From Nocardiopsis sp. CNT312 (lineage in GTDB: Bacteria; Actinomycetota; Actinomycetes; Streptosporangiales; Streptosporangiaceae), in contig NZ_KI911538.1 of assembly GCF_000515115.1 (NCBI RefSeq), positions 200,803-264,802 of the forward strand: a stretch of DNA of 64,000 nt, read 5' to 3'. This document shows, one piece after another, positions 1 through 8,122 of the stretch. Below the pieces are notes generated by a model, which was given only the letters and a program-made list of their open reading frames with translations, was not told the origin of the DNA and searched no databases. The translations under genes were made by a program, and so were the position numbers. Within the stretch, counting starts at the first letter, position 1. Each line of letters begins with the position of its first letter.

Positions 1-133
1 GGCGCTGCGCTTCATGGCGGCCAGCGCGCGCCTGTGGGGCGAGGCGCACGGGGCCGCCGGGGCCGACACCGCCACCGCGAAGGCCGCCGCCGACCGGACC
101 CTGGCCGCCTACACCGGACAGCCCGAGGGGTAG
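1..133 (+). CDS. C-terminal end of a truncated unknown protein
   Basis: The reading frame is open from the left edge and stops with TAG at 131-133, leaving 43 residues rich in alanine. The tail reads like the end of a soluble helical protein and carries no recognisable motif. It converges on the methyltransferase gene that ends at 170. The start lies outside the window, so no function can be proposed. Confidence 0.5.
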   Translation, partial: ALRFMAASARLWGEAHGAAGADTATAKAAADRTLAAYTGQPEG

Positions 134-169
134 CGGACGCCGCCGTCGGCGAGGGCGCCGCGGCGGGCG

Positions 170-1672
170 TCAGCGCATCACCTTGAAGAAGCCCTCGGAG
201 ATCAGGGTGCGCAGGGCGTCGGGGGCGCGTCCGCGCACCACTTCGGGGTCCTCGCCCATCAGCTCGGCGATCACGTCCAGCAGCGGCCCCACCGGCATGG
301 TGCCGTCGCACACCCCGGCCAGCGCCGCCTCCACGGTCCCGATCCGGGCGACTCGGCGCAGGCCGTCGCGCTGTCTCAACAGGATCTTCTCCGGGTCCGG
401 CGCCCCGGGGCGGCCCACGCGTTCCTCCACCACGCCGGGGGCGAGCGCCACGTGTGCCGACAGCAGGGCCGTGTCGGGGAGCCGCAGCGCGGTCATCGCG
501 CCGTCCACCACCTCCGGCAGGTAGGGGCCCACGGGCCGCTCTATCTCGTGGCGCAGCTCCTCCACGCGCACGGCCGCGTCCTGGGCGACGTCGTTGCGCA
601 GACAGATCCAGCCGAACCCGATCCCCTTGATGCCCTCGCGCTCGAAGTAGTCCAGCCAGGCGTCGTAGCGCCGTGTGTACTCCGGTGTGCCGTGCTCGCA
701 CGAGTCGCGCAGCCACAGCTCCACGTACTCCGCTGGGTCCTGCACGTCCCGCTGGACCACCCAGCCCGAACAGCCGGTCCCCGTCACCCAGCCGCCGACC
801 CGGTCCTCCCAGTCGTCGCCGTCGGAGTGCACCCAGTTGGCGAGGATCTGGCACCAGCCGCCCTCGGTCAGGTGCGCGGGGGCCTGCCGCACGAGTTCGG
901 CGCACACCTGGTCGCCGGGCAGGTCGGACTCCCGGTAGGTGTAGCGGGCCGACTCGGGGGTGATGACGAACGGCGGGTTGGACACCACCAGGTCGAAGCG
1001 CTCGCCCGCCACGGGCTCGAAGAGCGATCCCTGGGCCAGGCGGGCGTCGCGGACGCCGGACAGGGCCAGGCTGGTCCCGGCCAGGCGCACCGCACGCGGG
1101 TTGAGGTCGGTGGCCACCACCTCGCGGGCCCGCGAGGCCAGGTGCAGCGCCTGGACCCCGCAGCCGGTGCCCAGGTCCAGCGCCCGGTCGAAGGGGCCGT
1201 TCACCATGAGTTCGGCCAGGGTGGAGGAGGCGCCGCCGGCACCCACCACGTGGTCCGGGCGGGGGACGAGGCCCTGCCCGGGGCGTACCTTCGGGTCGGA
1301 GACCACGAAGCCGGGCCGCCCCTCCTCCAGTTCCCAGGGGGTCAGGTTGACCAGTGCGCGGACGGTGTCTCCGTCGGTGGCCACGAGCCCGGCCCCGGCC
1401 AGTTCGTCGACGGGCAGGATGGCGCGCGCGGCCCGTTCGGGGATCGGCGACTGCAGCCACCACAGGCGCAGGAGCAGCCCGAGTCGCTCGTCCCCTCCGG
1501 TGGCCCGCAGGGCGGGCACCAGTTCCTCGCGGGCCAGGGCACGCGCGGCCGCGTCGCCGAGCCGGTCGCGGACGCCGGAGACCGTGTAGTCGGCGTCGAT
1601 GAGGATGCCCCGGAGCCGGTCGGCGAGCGAGCGGGGGAAGTCTGTCTCAGGCACGCGCCCATTATCGGTCAC
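170..1672 (-). CDS. Class I SAM-dependent methyltransferase with DUF7059-type N-terminus
   Basis: A 500-residue protein. Residues about 1-140 form the helical winged-helix-like N-terminal region seen in actinobacterial methyltransferases annotated DUF7059. The Rossmann core follows: motif I is DLGTGCGVQAL and the amino-methylating motif is VVSNPPFV, the N/D-PPY/F signature of HemK/RlmG-like enzymes that methylate an exocyclic or amide nitrogen. About 200 C-terminal residues are family-specific. The GTG at 1672 was chosen because GGAG lies 8 nt upstream and it leaves a 28-nt gap after the DUF2530 gene; an upstream in-frame start would overlap that gene. The substrate (rRNA, protein or other) cannot be told from sequence. 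It probably shares a transcript with the DUF2530 gene. Confidence 0.85.
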   Translation of the reverse strand: MTDNGRVPETDFPRSLADRLRGILIDADYTVSGVRDRLGDAAARALAREELVPALRATGGDERLGLLLRLWWLQSPIPERAARAILPVDELAGAGLVATDGDTVRALVNLTPWELEEGRPGFVVSDPKVRPGQGLVPRPDHVVGAGGASSTLAELMVNGPFDRALDLGTGCGVQALHLASRAREVVATDLNPRAVRLAGTSLALSGVRDARLAQGSLFEPVAGERFDLVVSNPPFVITPESARYTYRESDLPGDQVCAELVRQAPAHLTEGGWCQILANWVHSDGDDWEDRVGGWVTGTGCSGWVVQRDVQDPAEYVELWLRDSCEHGTPEYTRRYDAWLDYFEREGIKGIGFGWICLRNDVAQDAAVRVEELRHEIERPVGPYLPEVVDGAMTALRLPDTALLSAHVALAPGVVEERVGRPGAPDPEKILLRQRDGLRRVARIGTVEAALAGVCDGTMPVGPLLDVIAELMGEDPEVVRGRAPDALRTLISEGFFKVMR

Positions 1673-1700
1673 GCGGGGTGCTCCGTGGTGGTCGGGGCGC

Positions 1701-1979
1701 TCAGGCTTCGTCCGCGCCGTCCCCGCCGGTGCGGGAGGCGGGCCGCTCGGCGGCCCGGGCACGTGAGCGCAGCAGCCGCGGGATGTAGAGGAAGCCGAAG
1801 ACGCCCAGGAGGATCCCGGTCACGCAGACCCCGATCCACCAGTGCTCGGTCTCGGGCAGTGAGTCGCCCATGGACAGCAGGACGACGAGCGCGACCGTCC
1901 AGGCGAGGGTGCCCAGGGCCGCGGGCACGCGGTAGTCGCTCTCGTGGACGCCGGGGTCGGGTCGGCGGGATGTGGGCAC
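1701..1979 (-). CDS. DUF2530 small membrane protein
   Basis: A 92-residue protein with two predicted membrane spans, about residues 21-38 and 49-67, followed by a basic Arg-rich stretch and an acidic tail. Length and layout match the actinobacterial DUF2530 family, which is often found beside an NCS2 purine permease, as here. It is divergent from that permease and 29 nt upstream of the methyltransferase gene on the same strand. Function is unknown; a role linked to the neighbouring transporter is only suggested by context. Confidence 0.8.
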   Translation of the reverse strand: MPTSRRPDPGVHESDYRVPAALGTLAWTVALVVLLSMGDSLPETEHWWIGVCVTGILLGVFGFLYIPRLLRSRARAAERPASRTGGDGADEA

Positions 1980-2094
1980 GGTTCCAGGGTATCCGCCGAC
2001 GGCTCCGCCGGACGGTGCGGCGGCCGGGGTGGCGCGGGTCGCGCGGCCGGGAGTGATCGCTCACACTTTTACGATGGATCACCCGGCTCTATGG

Positions 2095-2124
2095 TGTTTC
2101 CTATGAAACATGTCCGATACATGT
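2095..2124. promoter_or_regulatory. Nested palindromes in the DUF2530/NCS2 divergent promoter
   Basis: A perfect inverted repeat TGTTTC-CTAT-GAAACA (2095-2110) overlaps a second one in which GAAACATGT is mirrored by ACATGT at 2119-2124. The surrounding 100 bases are clearly AT-richer than the rest of the window. The site is about 80 nt upstream of the permease start and 115 nt from the DUF2530 start. A repressor-binding site for purine-dependent control is a reasonable inference; the regulator is not identified. Confidence 0.45.
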
Positions 2125-2204
2125 GTTCCTATCTGTAGAAATATGCAACTAATCTGACTCAGAATCCCGTTTGTCCGTTAACAAGATCAGGTCAGGCTGA
2201 GGTC

Positions 2205-3662
2205 GTGAACACACCCACCACATCCCCCGACGCCGCGGAGCGGGCCCCGGGAGGGCCGCTGGACCGCTACTTCCGTGTCTCCGAGCGCGGCTCCACACTC
2301 GGCACCGAGATCCGCGGCGGCCTGGCGACCTTCTTCGCCATGGCCTACATCGTCGTCCTCAACCCGCTGATCATCGGCACCGCCGAGGACGTCGACGGCC
2401 AGACCCTGGGCATCCCCGAGGTCGCGGCCGTCACCGCTCTGGTCGCGGCGATCTCCTGCCTCCTCATGGGCGTGGTCAGCCGCTACCCCTTCGCCATCGC
2501 CGCCGGCATGGGCCTCAACGCGGTCATCGCCTACGGTCTGGCCCCGCTGATGCCGTGGGCCGACGTCTTCCTCCTGGTGATCATCGAGGGCGTCCTCCTG
2601 CTGATCCTGGTCCTCACGGGCTTCCGTACCGCGGTGTTCGCCGCGATCCCACCGGGCCTCAAGACCGCGATCGCCGTCGGCGTGGGCCTGTTCCTGGCCC
2701 TCATCGGCCTGGCCAACGCCGGGTTCGTGCAGCAGGGCGAGGGCACCCTGGTCCAGTTGGGCGACGGCGGACTGCACGGCTGGCCCATCCTGGTCTTCGT
2801 CGTCGGCCTGCTGGTGAGCATCGCCCTGTACGCCCGCAAGGTGAAGGGCGCCCTGCTCATCGGCATCGTGGCCTCCACCGTCCTCGCGATCCTCGTGGAG
2901 GCCGTGTTCGGCGGGACCGAGGAGGGTCTCGGCTGGAGCCTGACCGTTCCGAGCGTCCCCACCGGTATCGGCGACTTGGTCGCCCTGCCCAACCTCGGAC
3001 TCGTCGGCCTGTTCACCGACGGCGGTTTCAACCTCGTCGAGCGCTGGAGCTCCATCGGCGTCGCGACCATCCTCATGCTGGTCTTCACGCTGCTGCTCGC
3101 CGACTTCTTCGACACCATGGGCACCATGGTCGGCGTCGCGAACCAGGCGGGCCTGACCGATGGGGACGGCAACCTGGCCAACGCCCGGGAGGTGCTCGTC
3201 GCCGACTCCCTGGGCACCGTCCTCGGCGGTGTCGGCTCGGCCTCCGTCAACACCGTCTACGCCGAGTCCGCCGCCGGTGTCGGTGAGGGCGCCCGCACCG
3301 GCATCGCGCCGATCGTCACCGGGGTGCTGTTCCTCGTCTCCGCCTTCTTCACCCCGCTGGTGAACCTGGTGCCGTTCGAGGCGGCCACGCCGGTGCTGGT
3401 CTTGGTGGCCTTCATGATGATGACCCAGGTGGTCAGCATCGACTTCAAGGATCCGGCGATCGGCCTGGGCTCCTTCATGGCCATCATCATGATGCCCTTC
3501 ACCTACTCCATCGCCAACGGCATCGGGTTCGGCCTGATCACCTACGCCTTCGTCAGCCTCGTGACGGGCAGGGCCCGTCAGGTCCACCCGCTGCTGTGGC
3601 TGGTCGCCGTGGTCTTCCTGATCCACTTCGCCGAGGCCCCGATCACCGCCCTGTTCGGTTGA
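2205..3662 (+). CDS. NCS2-family purine permease (AzgA-like)
   Basis: A 485-residue polytopic membrane protein with 12-14 hydrophobic segments. Family signatures are present: GMGLNAVIAYG near residue 100, DFFDTMGTMVG near 300 and VNTVYAESAAGVGEGARTG near 350, which are hallmarks of the adenine/guanine/hypoxanthine proton symporters (AzgA/GhxP/PurP branch) rather than the uracil/xanthine branch. It starts at GTG 2205 with a weak GAGG four bases upstream. A long hairpin terminator follows. The palindromes upstream suggest it is regulated. Which purine it takes up cannot be decided here. Confidence 0.9.
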   Translation: MNTPTTSPDAAERAPGGPLDRYFRVSERGSTLGTEIRGGLATFFAMAYIVVLNPLIIGTAEDVDGQTLGIPEVAAVTALVAAISCLLMGVVSRYPFAIAAGMGLNAVIAYGLAPLMPWADVFLLVIIEGVLLLILVLTGFRTAVFAAIPPGLKTAIAVGVGLFLALIGLANAGFVQQGEGTLVQLGDGGLHGWPILVFVVGLLVSIALYARKVKGALLIGIVASTVLAILVEAVFGGTEEGLGWSLTVPSVPTGIGDLVALPNLGLVGLFTDGGFNLVERWSSIGVATILMLVFTLLLADFFDTMGTMVGVANQAGLTDGDGNLANAREVLVADSLGTVLGGVGSASVNTVYAESAAGVGEGARTGIAPIVTGVLFLVSAFFTPLVNLVPFEAATPVLVLVAFMMMTQVVSIDFKDPAIGLGSFMAIIMMPFTYSIANGIGFGLITYAFVSLVTGRARQVHPLLWLVAVVFLIHFAEAPITALFG

Positions 3663-3691
3663 TCCGACCCGCTCCGGCGGGAATCACCCCG

Positions 3692-3741
3692 AGGTGAACG
3701 GCGTTGACTCCACTGATGAGTCAACGCCGTTTACCTTTGTG
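3692..3741 (+). terminator. Hairpin terminator after the purine permease
   Basis: A 19-bp stem (3692-3710 with 3718-3736, one G-T wobble) encloses a 7-nt loop and is followed by a short T-rich run. It begins 29 nt after the permease stop codon. Confidence 0.8.
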
Positions 3742-3806
3742 GCCGCGATCCGGCCCCCCAAGCCCCAGACGTCCCACCACCCGTTCGGAAAGGCGGTGAG
3801 GCGCTG

Positions 3807-5090
3807 ATGCGGCGTGTGGCGATGTTCCGTTCGCTGGCCAACCGCAACTACCGGCTCTTCGCGCTCGGCCAACTCGTGTCCAACCCCGGTACGTGGATGC
3901 AGCGCATCGCCCAGGACTGGCTCGTCCTCCAGCTCAGCGGTGGCAGCGGGATCGCGCTGGGCATGACCACCGCTCTCCAGTTCCTGCCCATGCTCCTGTT
4001 CGGGCTCGTGGCCGGCGCGCTGGTGGACCGGTTCGACAAGCGGAGGCTCCTGGTCTTCACCCAGAGCGCCATGGGCGTGCTCGCCGTCGCCCTCGGCGTC
4101 CTGGCCACCATCGGTGCCGCCCAGGTGTGGCACGTCTACCTCTTCGCCCTGGCACTGGGCATGGTCACCGTCCTGGACAACCCCGGACGCCAGGCCTTCG
4201 TCCCGGAGATGGTCGACCGCGACCACCTCAGCAACGCCGTTGCGCTCAACAGCGCCAGCTTCCAGCTCGGCCGTGTCACCGGTCCCGCCGTCGCCGGACT
4301 GCTCATCGGCTGGATCGGCAGCGGCCCGGTCTTCATGCTCAACGGCGTCTCCTTCGCCTGCACGATCGCTGCCCTGCTGCTCATGCGCACCGGCGAACTC
4401 GACCCCACCGACCGTGTCCCCTTGGGCAAGGGCCGCGTCCGCGAGGGGCTGCGTTACATCAGCGGCCGACGCGACCTCGTCCTCCTGCTCGTCCTGTCGG
4501 CGTGCGTCCAGTTCTTTGGCGCCAATACCCAGAACCAGATCGCCCTGATGGTCAACAACGTCTTCGAGACGGGAGCCGCCGCCTTCGGAGCGGCCGCAGC
4601 CTGCCTGGCCTTCGGCGCGTTCGTCGGTGCCCTGCTGGCCGCGCGGCGTGAGAGGCCCCGGCTTCGGATGGTGCTCCTGGGTTCCCTGGGTTTCGGTATC
4701 GCCCAGGTGGTGTCGGGGCTGATGCCGGGCTACCTGTCGTTCGTGTGCGTCCTCGTCCCCATGGGACTGTGCTTCATGACCTATGTGACCACGCTCAACG
4801 CCACCTTCCAGCTTTCCGTCGAACCCACGATGCGCGGTCGGGCGATGAGCATGTTCATGCTGGTGTTCATGGGGGTGGCCCCCCTCGGCGCGCCCATGGT
4901 CGGAATCCTCGCCGACCTCTTCGGGCCACAGGTGAGCCTGATGGTCGGCGGCACGGCGACGGTTCTGGTGGTCGCCGTGATCAGCACGCTGCTGTTCAGG
5001 GCCAAGGGCGTGCACCCGCGCGACCTGCTGCCCGGCCGGGCCGGAGCGCGGTCCCGGGACGAGCGGGGCGCACCGGCCCCCGCACGCTGA
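3807..5090 (+). CDS. MFS transporter (MFS_3/EntS-like drug or siderophore exporter)
   Basis: A 427-residue membrane protein with about 12 predicted spans. The N-terminus (RSLANRNYRLFALGQLVSN-PGTWMQRIAQDWL) is the standard opening of the MFS_3 group of actinobacterial exporters. The loop 2-3 motif ALVDRFDKRR matches the MFS G-x-x-x-D-R-x-G-R-R region. GGTGAGG precedes ATG 3807 by 6 nt. In related genomes this gene commonly follows a MarR regulator; only 144 nt lie between the permease stop and this start, so no regulator gene is present here. The substrate is unknown. Confidence 0.85.
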   Translation: MRRVAMFRSLANRNYRLFALGQLVSNPGTWMQRIAQDWLVLQLSGGSGIALGMTTALQFLPMLLFGLVAGALVDRFDKRRLLVFTQSAMGVLAVALGVLATIGAAQVWHVYLFALALGMVTVLDNPGRQAFVPEMVDRDHLSNAVALNSASFQLGRVTGPAVAGLLIGWIGSGPVFMLNGVSFACTIAALLLMRTGELDPTDRVPLGKGRVREGLRYISGRRDLVLLLVLSACVQFFGANTQNQIALMVNNVFETGAAAFGAAAACLAFGAFVGALLAARRERPRLRMVLLGSLGFGIAQVVSGLMPGYLSFVCVLVPMGLCFMTYVTTLNATFQLSVEPTMRGRAMSMFMLVFMGVAPLGAPMVGILADLFGPQVSLMVGGTATVLVVAVISTLLFRAKGVHPRDLLPGRAGARSRDERGAPAPAR

Positions 5091-5138
5091 GAGGCACGCG
5101 TTCGGGAGTACGCCTCACCACGGGGGAAGGAACGGGAC

Positions 5139-5687
5139 ATGAGGCTGTTCGTCGCTCTCTCCCCTCCCCCCGACACCCTGGACGCCGTCGAGGCGGCCGT
5201 CGCGCTCGGGCGCGCGCACACGCCCGACCTGAGATGGGTGCCCCGTGAGGAGTGGCACATCACCCTGGTCTTCCTCGGCGAGGTCGCGGAGGAGCGCCTG
5301 CCCGCCCTGGCCGAGCGGGTCGCGGAGCAGGTGCGGGTCCGCCACCCCCTGACGCTCGGAGTCCAGGGCTGGGGGCGCTTCCCGCGGCGGGGACCGCGTT
5401 CGGCGGTCCTGTGGGCGGCGGTCACCGGAGACACCGTCGCCCTGGACCGGCTGGCCCGCGGTCTGCGCTCGGCCGCGCGCGCCGCGCGGATCCCGGTCGA
5501 GCGCCGACCCTACGTGCCGCACGTCACGATCGCCCGCAGCAGGCCGCCGCGCGACCTCTCCGACACGGTCGCCGCCTTGGGAACCCTGTCCGGGACCGTG
5601 TGGGAGGCGCGCCGGGTGCACCTCGTGGAGAGCCGTCCGGGAGCCGCCGACCGGTACCGGACCGTTCGAACATGGGAGTTAGGCTGA
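5139..5687 (+). CDS. thpR: RNA 2',3'-cyclic phosphodiesterase (2H superfamily)
   Basis: A 182-residue protein with both catalytic HxT motifs of the 2H phosphoesterases: WHITLVFLGE near residue 40 and YVPHVTIARS near residue 130. These enzymes open terminal 2',3'-cyclic phosphates of RNA and were first named 2'-5' RNA ligases. The N-terminus MRLFVALSPP is characteristic. The strong AAGGAACGG ribosome-binding region before ATG 5139 fixes the start. It lies 48 nt after the MFS gene and may be cotranscribed. Confidence 0.92.
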   Translation: MRLFVALSPPPDTLDAVEAAVALGRAHTPDLRWVPREEWHITLVFLGEVAEERLPALAERVAEQVRVRHPLTLGVQGWGRFPRRGPRSAVLWAAVTGDTVALDRLARGLRSAARAARIPVERRPYVPHVTIARSRPPRDLSDTVAALGTLSGTVWEARRVHLVESRPGAADRYRTVRTWELG

Positions 5688-5723
5688 GACGATCTCTCAA
5701 CCGACCCTCCGGAGCCCGACACC

Positions 5724-5822
5724 ATGAGCATGCTCACCAACAACCGCAAGCAGCGCTGGCTGCTGCCCGTGGTGCTCGGCTCGATCATGCTCCTCGTGCT
5801 GCTTGGAGCGCTCCTGGACTGA
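5724..5822 (+). CDS. Single-span mini membrane protein (32 aa)
   Basis: A 32-codon frame starts at ATG 5724 with CGGAG 9 nt upstream. It encodes a short polar, basic head (SMLTNNRKQRW) followed by one hydrophobic helix of about 20 residues and ends LLD. The positive-inside charge pattern, the ribosome-binding site and the position 36 nt after thpR argue for a real gene. I recognise no family. Confidence 0.5.
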   Translation: MSMLTNNRKQRWLLPVVLGSIMLLVLLGALLD

Positions 5823-5899
5823 GGCGGGCCGCCGTGTCCGGTGCCCCGCTTACGGGAGGTCCGGGGGCCAGCCGAAGCGGTCCGCGCGCCCTGAACCGT

Positions 5900-6625
5900 T
5901 TACGCCGCGGCGCCCACCAGCTCCACCGCTTGGGCCACCAGGGCGGCGTTGTCGTGGGCCTCCGTGCCGTCGGGCAGGCGCATGGTGTCCTCCAGTCCGA
6001 TCCGCACGTCGTACCCGGCGGAGACGGCCGCCTCCAGCATCGGCCACGCGGTCGCGTCGGAGCCGTGCAGCAGGCGGGGCGCCGCCACCTTGGCGCGGTC
6101 CAGCAGGCTCAGGACGGCGTCGGCGTTGGCGCGGGCGTCCTCGGCCCTCACCTGGGTCGGCTCGACCAGCACCGCCGCCGCCCGGAGCTTCGTGGCGACG
6201 AGGATGCGCGCCGCCTCCACCGTCCACACCCCCGCCTCCACGGCCACCCGCCGGTCCTCCAGCAGGTGGGCCAGGTCCACCGAACCGGCCTCGTGTAGGT
6301 GCACCGTCGCCGAGTCCGGGAGCGCCGAGGCCGCCCACCGCTGCACCATGTCGTAGCGGCGCCAGGGGTCGGACTGTGCGGACAAGGCGGTGGTCAGCGA
6401 CACGGGCACGTTCGGTCCCGCCTCGCGCAGGTACTCCATCAGCGGTGTGACCACCTGGGGTTCCAGCGACTCGGCGCCGGTGGCGTCGCGCGGGTGCACG
6501 TGGATCTCCGTCGCTCCCGCGCCCACGACGGCGTGGGCGTCCGCCACCAGTTGCTCCGGGGACACCGGCAGGGCCGGGTGCGCACCGGGGCGGCGGTCAC
6601 CGTTGAGACAGGCGACGATCCTCAT
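5900..6625 (-). CDS. BKACE-family beta-keto acid cleavage enzyme (DUF849)
   Basis: A 241-residue TIM-barrel protein. The HVHPRD motif near residue 43 supplies the zinc-binding and substrate-binding residues of the beta-keto acid cleavage enzyme family, whose founding member (Kce) cleaves 3-keto-5-aminohexanoate with acetyl-CoA. The C-terminal VRIGLEDTMRLPDG is the typical active-site strand. It is shorter than the usual 270-310 residues. GAGGAGG precedes ATG 6625. The gene stands alone without lysine-fermentation genes, so the natural beta-keto acid is unknown. Confidence 0.8.
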   Translation of the reverse strand: MRIVACLNGDRRPGAHPALPVSPEQLVADAHAVVGAGATEIHVHPRDATGAESLEPQVVTPLMEYLREAGPNVPVSLTTALSAQSDPWRRYDMVQRWAASALPDSATVHLHEAGSVDLAHLLEDRRVAVEAGVWTVEAARILVATKLRAAAVLVEPTQVRAEDARANADAVLSLLDRAKVAAPRLLHGSDATAWPMLEAAVSAGYDVRIGLEDTMRLPDGTEAHDNAALVAQAVELVGAAA

Positions 6626-6717
6626 GGGCCCTCCTCACCGCGCTCCGTATGCCGGAATGTGCCCGCTCCCCAGCGGGTGCAAGCACGTCTCCGCGGATGC
6701 CTGGCAGGATGGCGGCC

Positions 6718-7782
6718 ATGACACGATCGCTCACGCTCGCCGCGGCCGCCGCAGTCGGCCTCGCCCTCGTGCCGTTTCCGGCGCTGGCCGCCGGGGCCGA
6801 CGGCGGCGGGACCGGCGGCCTGGACTACCCGCGGGGCGGCGAGGGCCCGGAGGGGTCGGAGACGGCGTTCACCCTCCAGGACCCGCGGATCGCCGAGTCG
6901 AGCGGGATCGCCCCCTCGCTCAGACACGAGGGGGTGTGGTGGACCCACAACGACAGCGGCGTGGACGTGGCACCCGCGCTGTACGCGGTGAACGGGGAGG
7001 GCGAGACACTGGCGACGGTCACCCTCGCGGTGCGGATCCGCGACTGGGAGGCGGTCACCGTCACCGAGGGGCCTGACGGCGTCCCGGTGGTCCTCGTGGG
7101 GAACATCGGTGACAACTACGGGGGCGGTTGGCCCAGTGTCACCGTGCACCGGTTCACCGAACCGGAGGTGCTCGCCGACACCACCGTGGAACCCGAGACG
7201 CTCACCCTCACCTACGCCGACGGTGGCCGCGACGCGGAGGCGATGATGGTCGACCCCCGCGACGGGCGCCTGTACGTGGTGTCCAAGGAGTTCTCCGGAA
7301 CGGTGTACGCGGCACCCGAGGAGATCGACCCCGCGGCGACCAACGTCCTGGAGCGGATCGACAGCGCGCCGCTGTTCGTCACCGACGCCGCGTTCCACCC
7401 CGACGGAACCCGGTACGTGCTGCGCACCTACTGGGGGGTGACCGTCTACGACTCCACTGAGGGTGTGCCGGGCACCTCCATGGGCTCCTTCGAACTGCCG
7501 GAGTCCGACCGGGGGGAGGCGATTGCCTTCACCCCCGACGGCACCGCGCTCATGGCCGGGACCGAGGGGGTGAACGCCCCCGTGTGGCGGGTACCGCTGC
7601 CCGAGGAGTACCGGTCCGGGCAGGCCCCGGAGAGCGCTGCGGAGACCGGGCAGGAGGGGGAGACGGAGCAGGCCGGCGGTGCCGGTCCCGGCTCGGGCGG
7701 CGCACTGCGGTTCATCGTCGCCGGTGCCGCTGTGGCGCTGCTCGCCATCGGAGGCATCGTGTTGCTCGCCCGGAAGGGGTAG
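6718..7782 (+). CDS. Secreted, membrane-anchored propeller-like protein
   Basis: A 354-residue protein with a Sec signal peptide (hydrophobic run followed by PALAAGA), a mature domain with repeated beta-rich segments, a Gly/Glu/Gln-rich linker from about residue 295 and a C-terminal hydrophobic span ending in ARKG. Short repeats of the type DPRDGRLYVVS and HPDGTRYVLRTY recall blades of a beta-propeller. No catalytic motif is visible. ATG 6718 was preferred because AGGA sits 8-9 nt upstream and it opens the signal peptide directly; ATG 6709 is a close alternative. It is probably exposed on the outer face of the membrane. Confidence 0.7.
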   Translation: MTRSLTLAAAAAVGLALVPFPALAAGADGGGTGGLDYPRGGEGPEGSETAFTLQDPRIAESSGIAPSLRHEGVWWTHNDSGVDVAPALYAVNGEGETLATVTLAVRIRDWEAVTVTEGPDGVPVVLVGNIGDNYGGGWPSVTVHRFTEPEVLADTTVEPETLTLTYADGGRDAEAMMVDPRDGRLYVVSKEFSGTVYAAPEEIDPAATNVLERIDSAPLFVTDAAFHPDGTRYVLRTYWGVTVYDSTEGVPGTSMGSFELPESDRGEAIAFTPDGTALMAGTEGVNAPVWRVPLPEEYRSGQAPESAAETGQEGETEQAGGAGPGSGGALRFIVAGAAVALLAIGGIVLLARKG

Positions 7783-8041
7783 ATAGTCGGTTATGCGGGG
7801 CAGGCTTCTGTCTTGGGATGCTCTGTCGCACCTTCGGACGCCGCATGCGTGAACGAAACCCCCGCCCGCCCAGTCCCACCTGTACGGAGTGCCCGTTCCC
7901 GTCTCGGCCCGTGCCGCGGCCGCCGCCCCGGAGCGGCTCTCCGCCACCGGGGACTGGCGTCGACGGCTCTCGCGGCCCTCTCACGGGTCGATCCGCGCCT
8001 GGTGAGCGTGGACGCCCCGGAACGCTTCTTCCCGGGCGGTG
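7783..8041. other. Intergenic stretch, probably decayed coding sequence
   Basis: This stretch has coding-like GC-rich composition, but every frame is broken by stops or lacks a start. It leads into the VOC-like relic that ends at 8116. I see no promoter, terminator or complete gene. Confidence 0.4.
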
Positions 8042-8116
8042 CGCACGGTGGAGGAGCCCGGGGTCTCGCCGGTCACGATGCTCGACCCGGAGGGCAACGA
8101 GTTCGACGTCCAGTGA
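8042..8116 (+). pseudogene. Relic of a VOC/glyoxalase-family protein C-terminus
   Basis: The frame ending with TGA at 8114-8116 encodes a tail containing MLDPEGNEFDVQ, the closing strand of the vicinal-oxygen-chelate fold (DPEGNEF, with the metal-ligand Glu). An in-frame stop at 8003-8005 cuts it off upstream and no start codon is available, so only about 25 residues of the ancestral gene survive. Confidence 0.55.
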
Positions 8117-8122
8117 CCGGCG

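Noticed and set aside
2187-3626. Minus-strand frame of 479 codons opposite the purine permease, rich in Asp, His, Gln and Glu
   Set aside because: It is the antisense shadow of a hydrophobic membrane protein; the composition is explained by complementing its codons.
3684-5015. Minus-strand frame of 443 codons opposite the MFS gene
   Set aside because: Antisense shadow with hydrophilic low-complexity composition; it also crosses the permease terminator.
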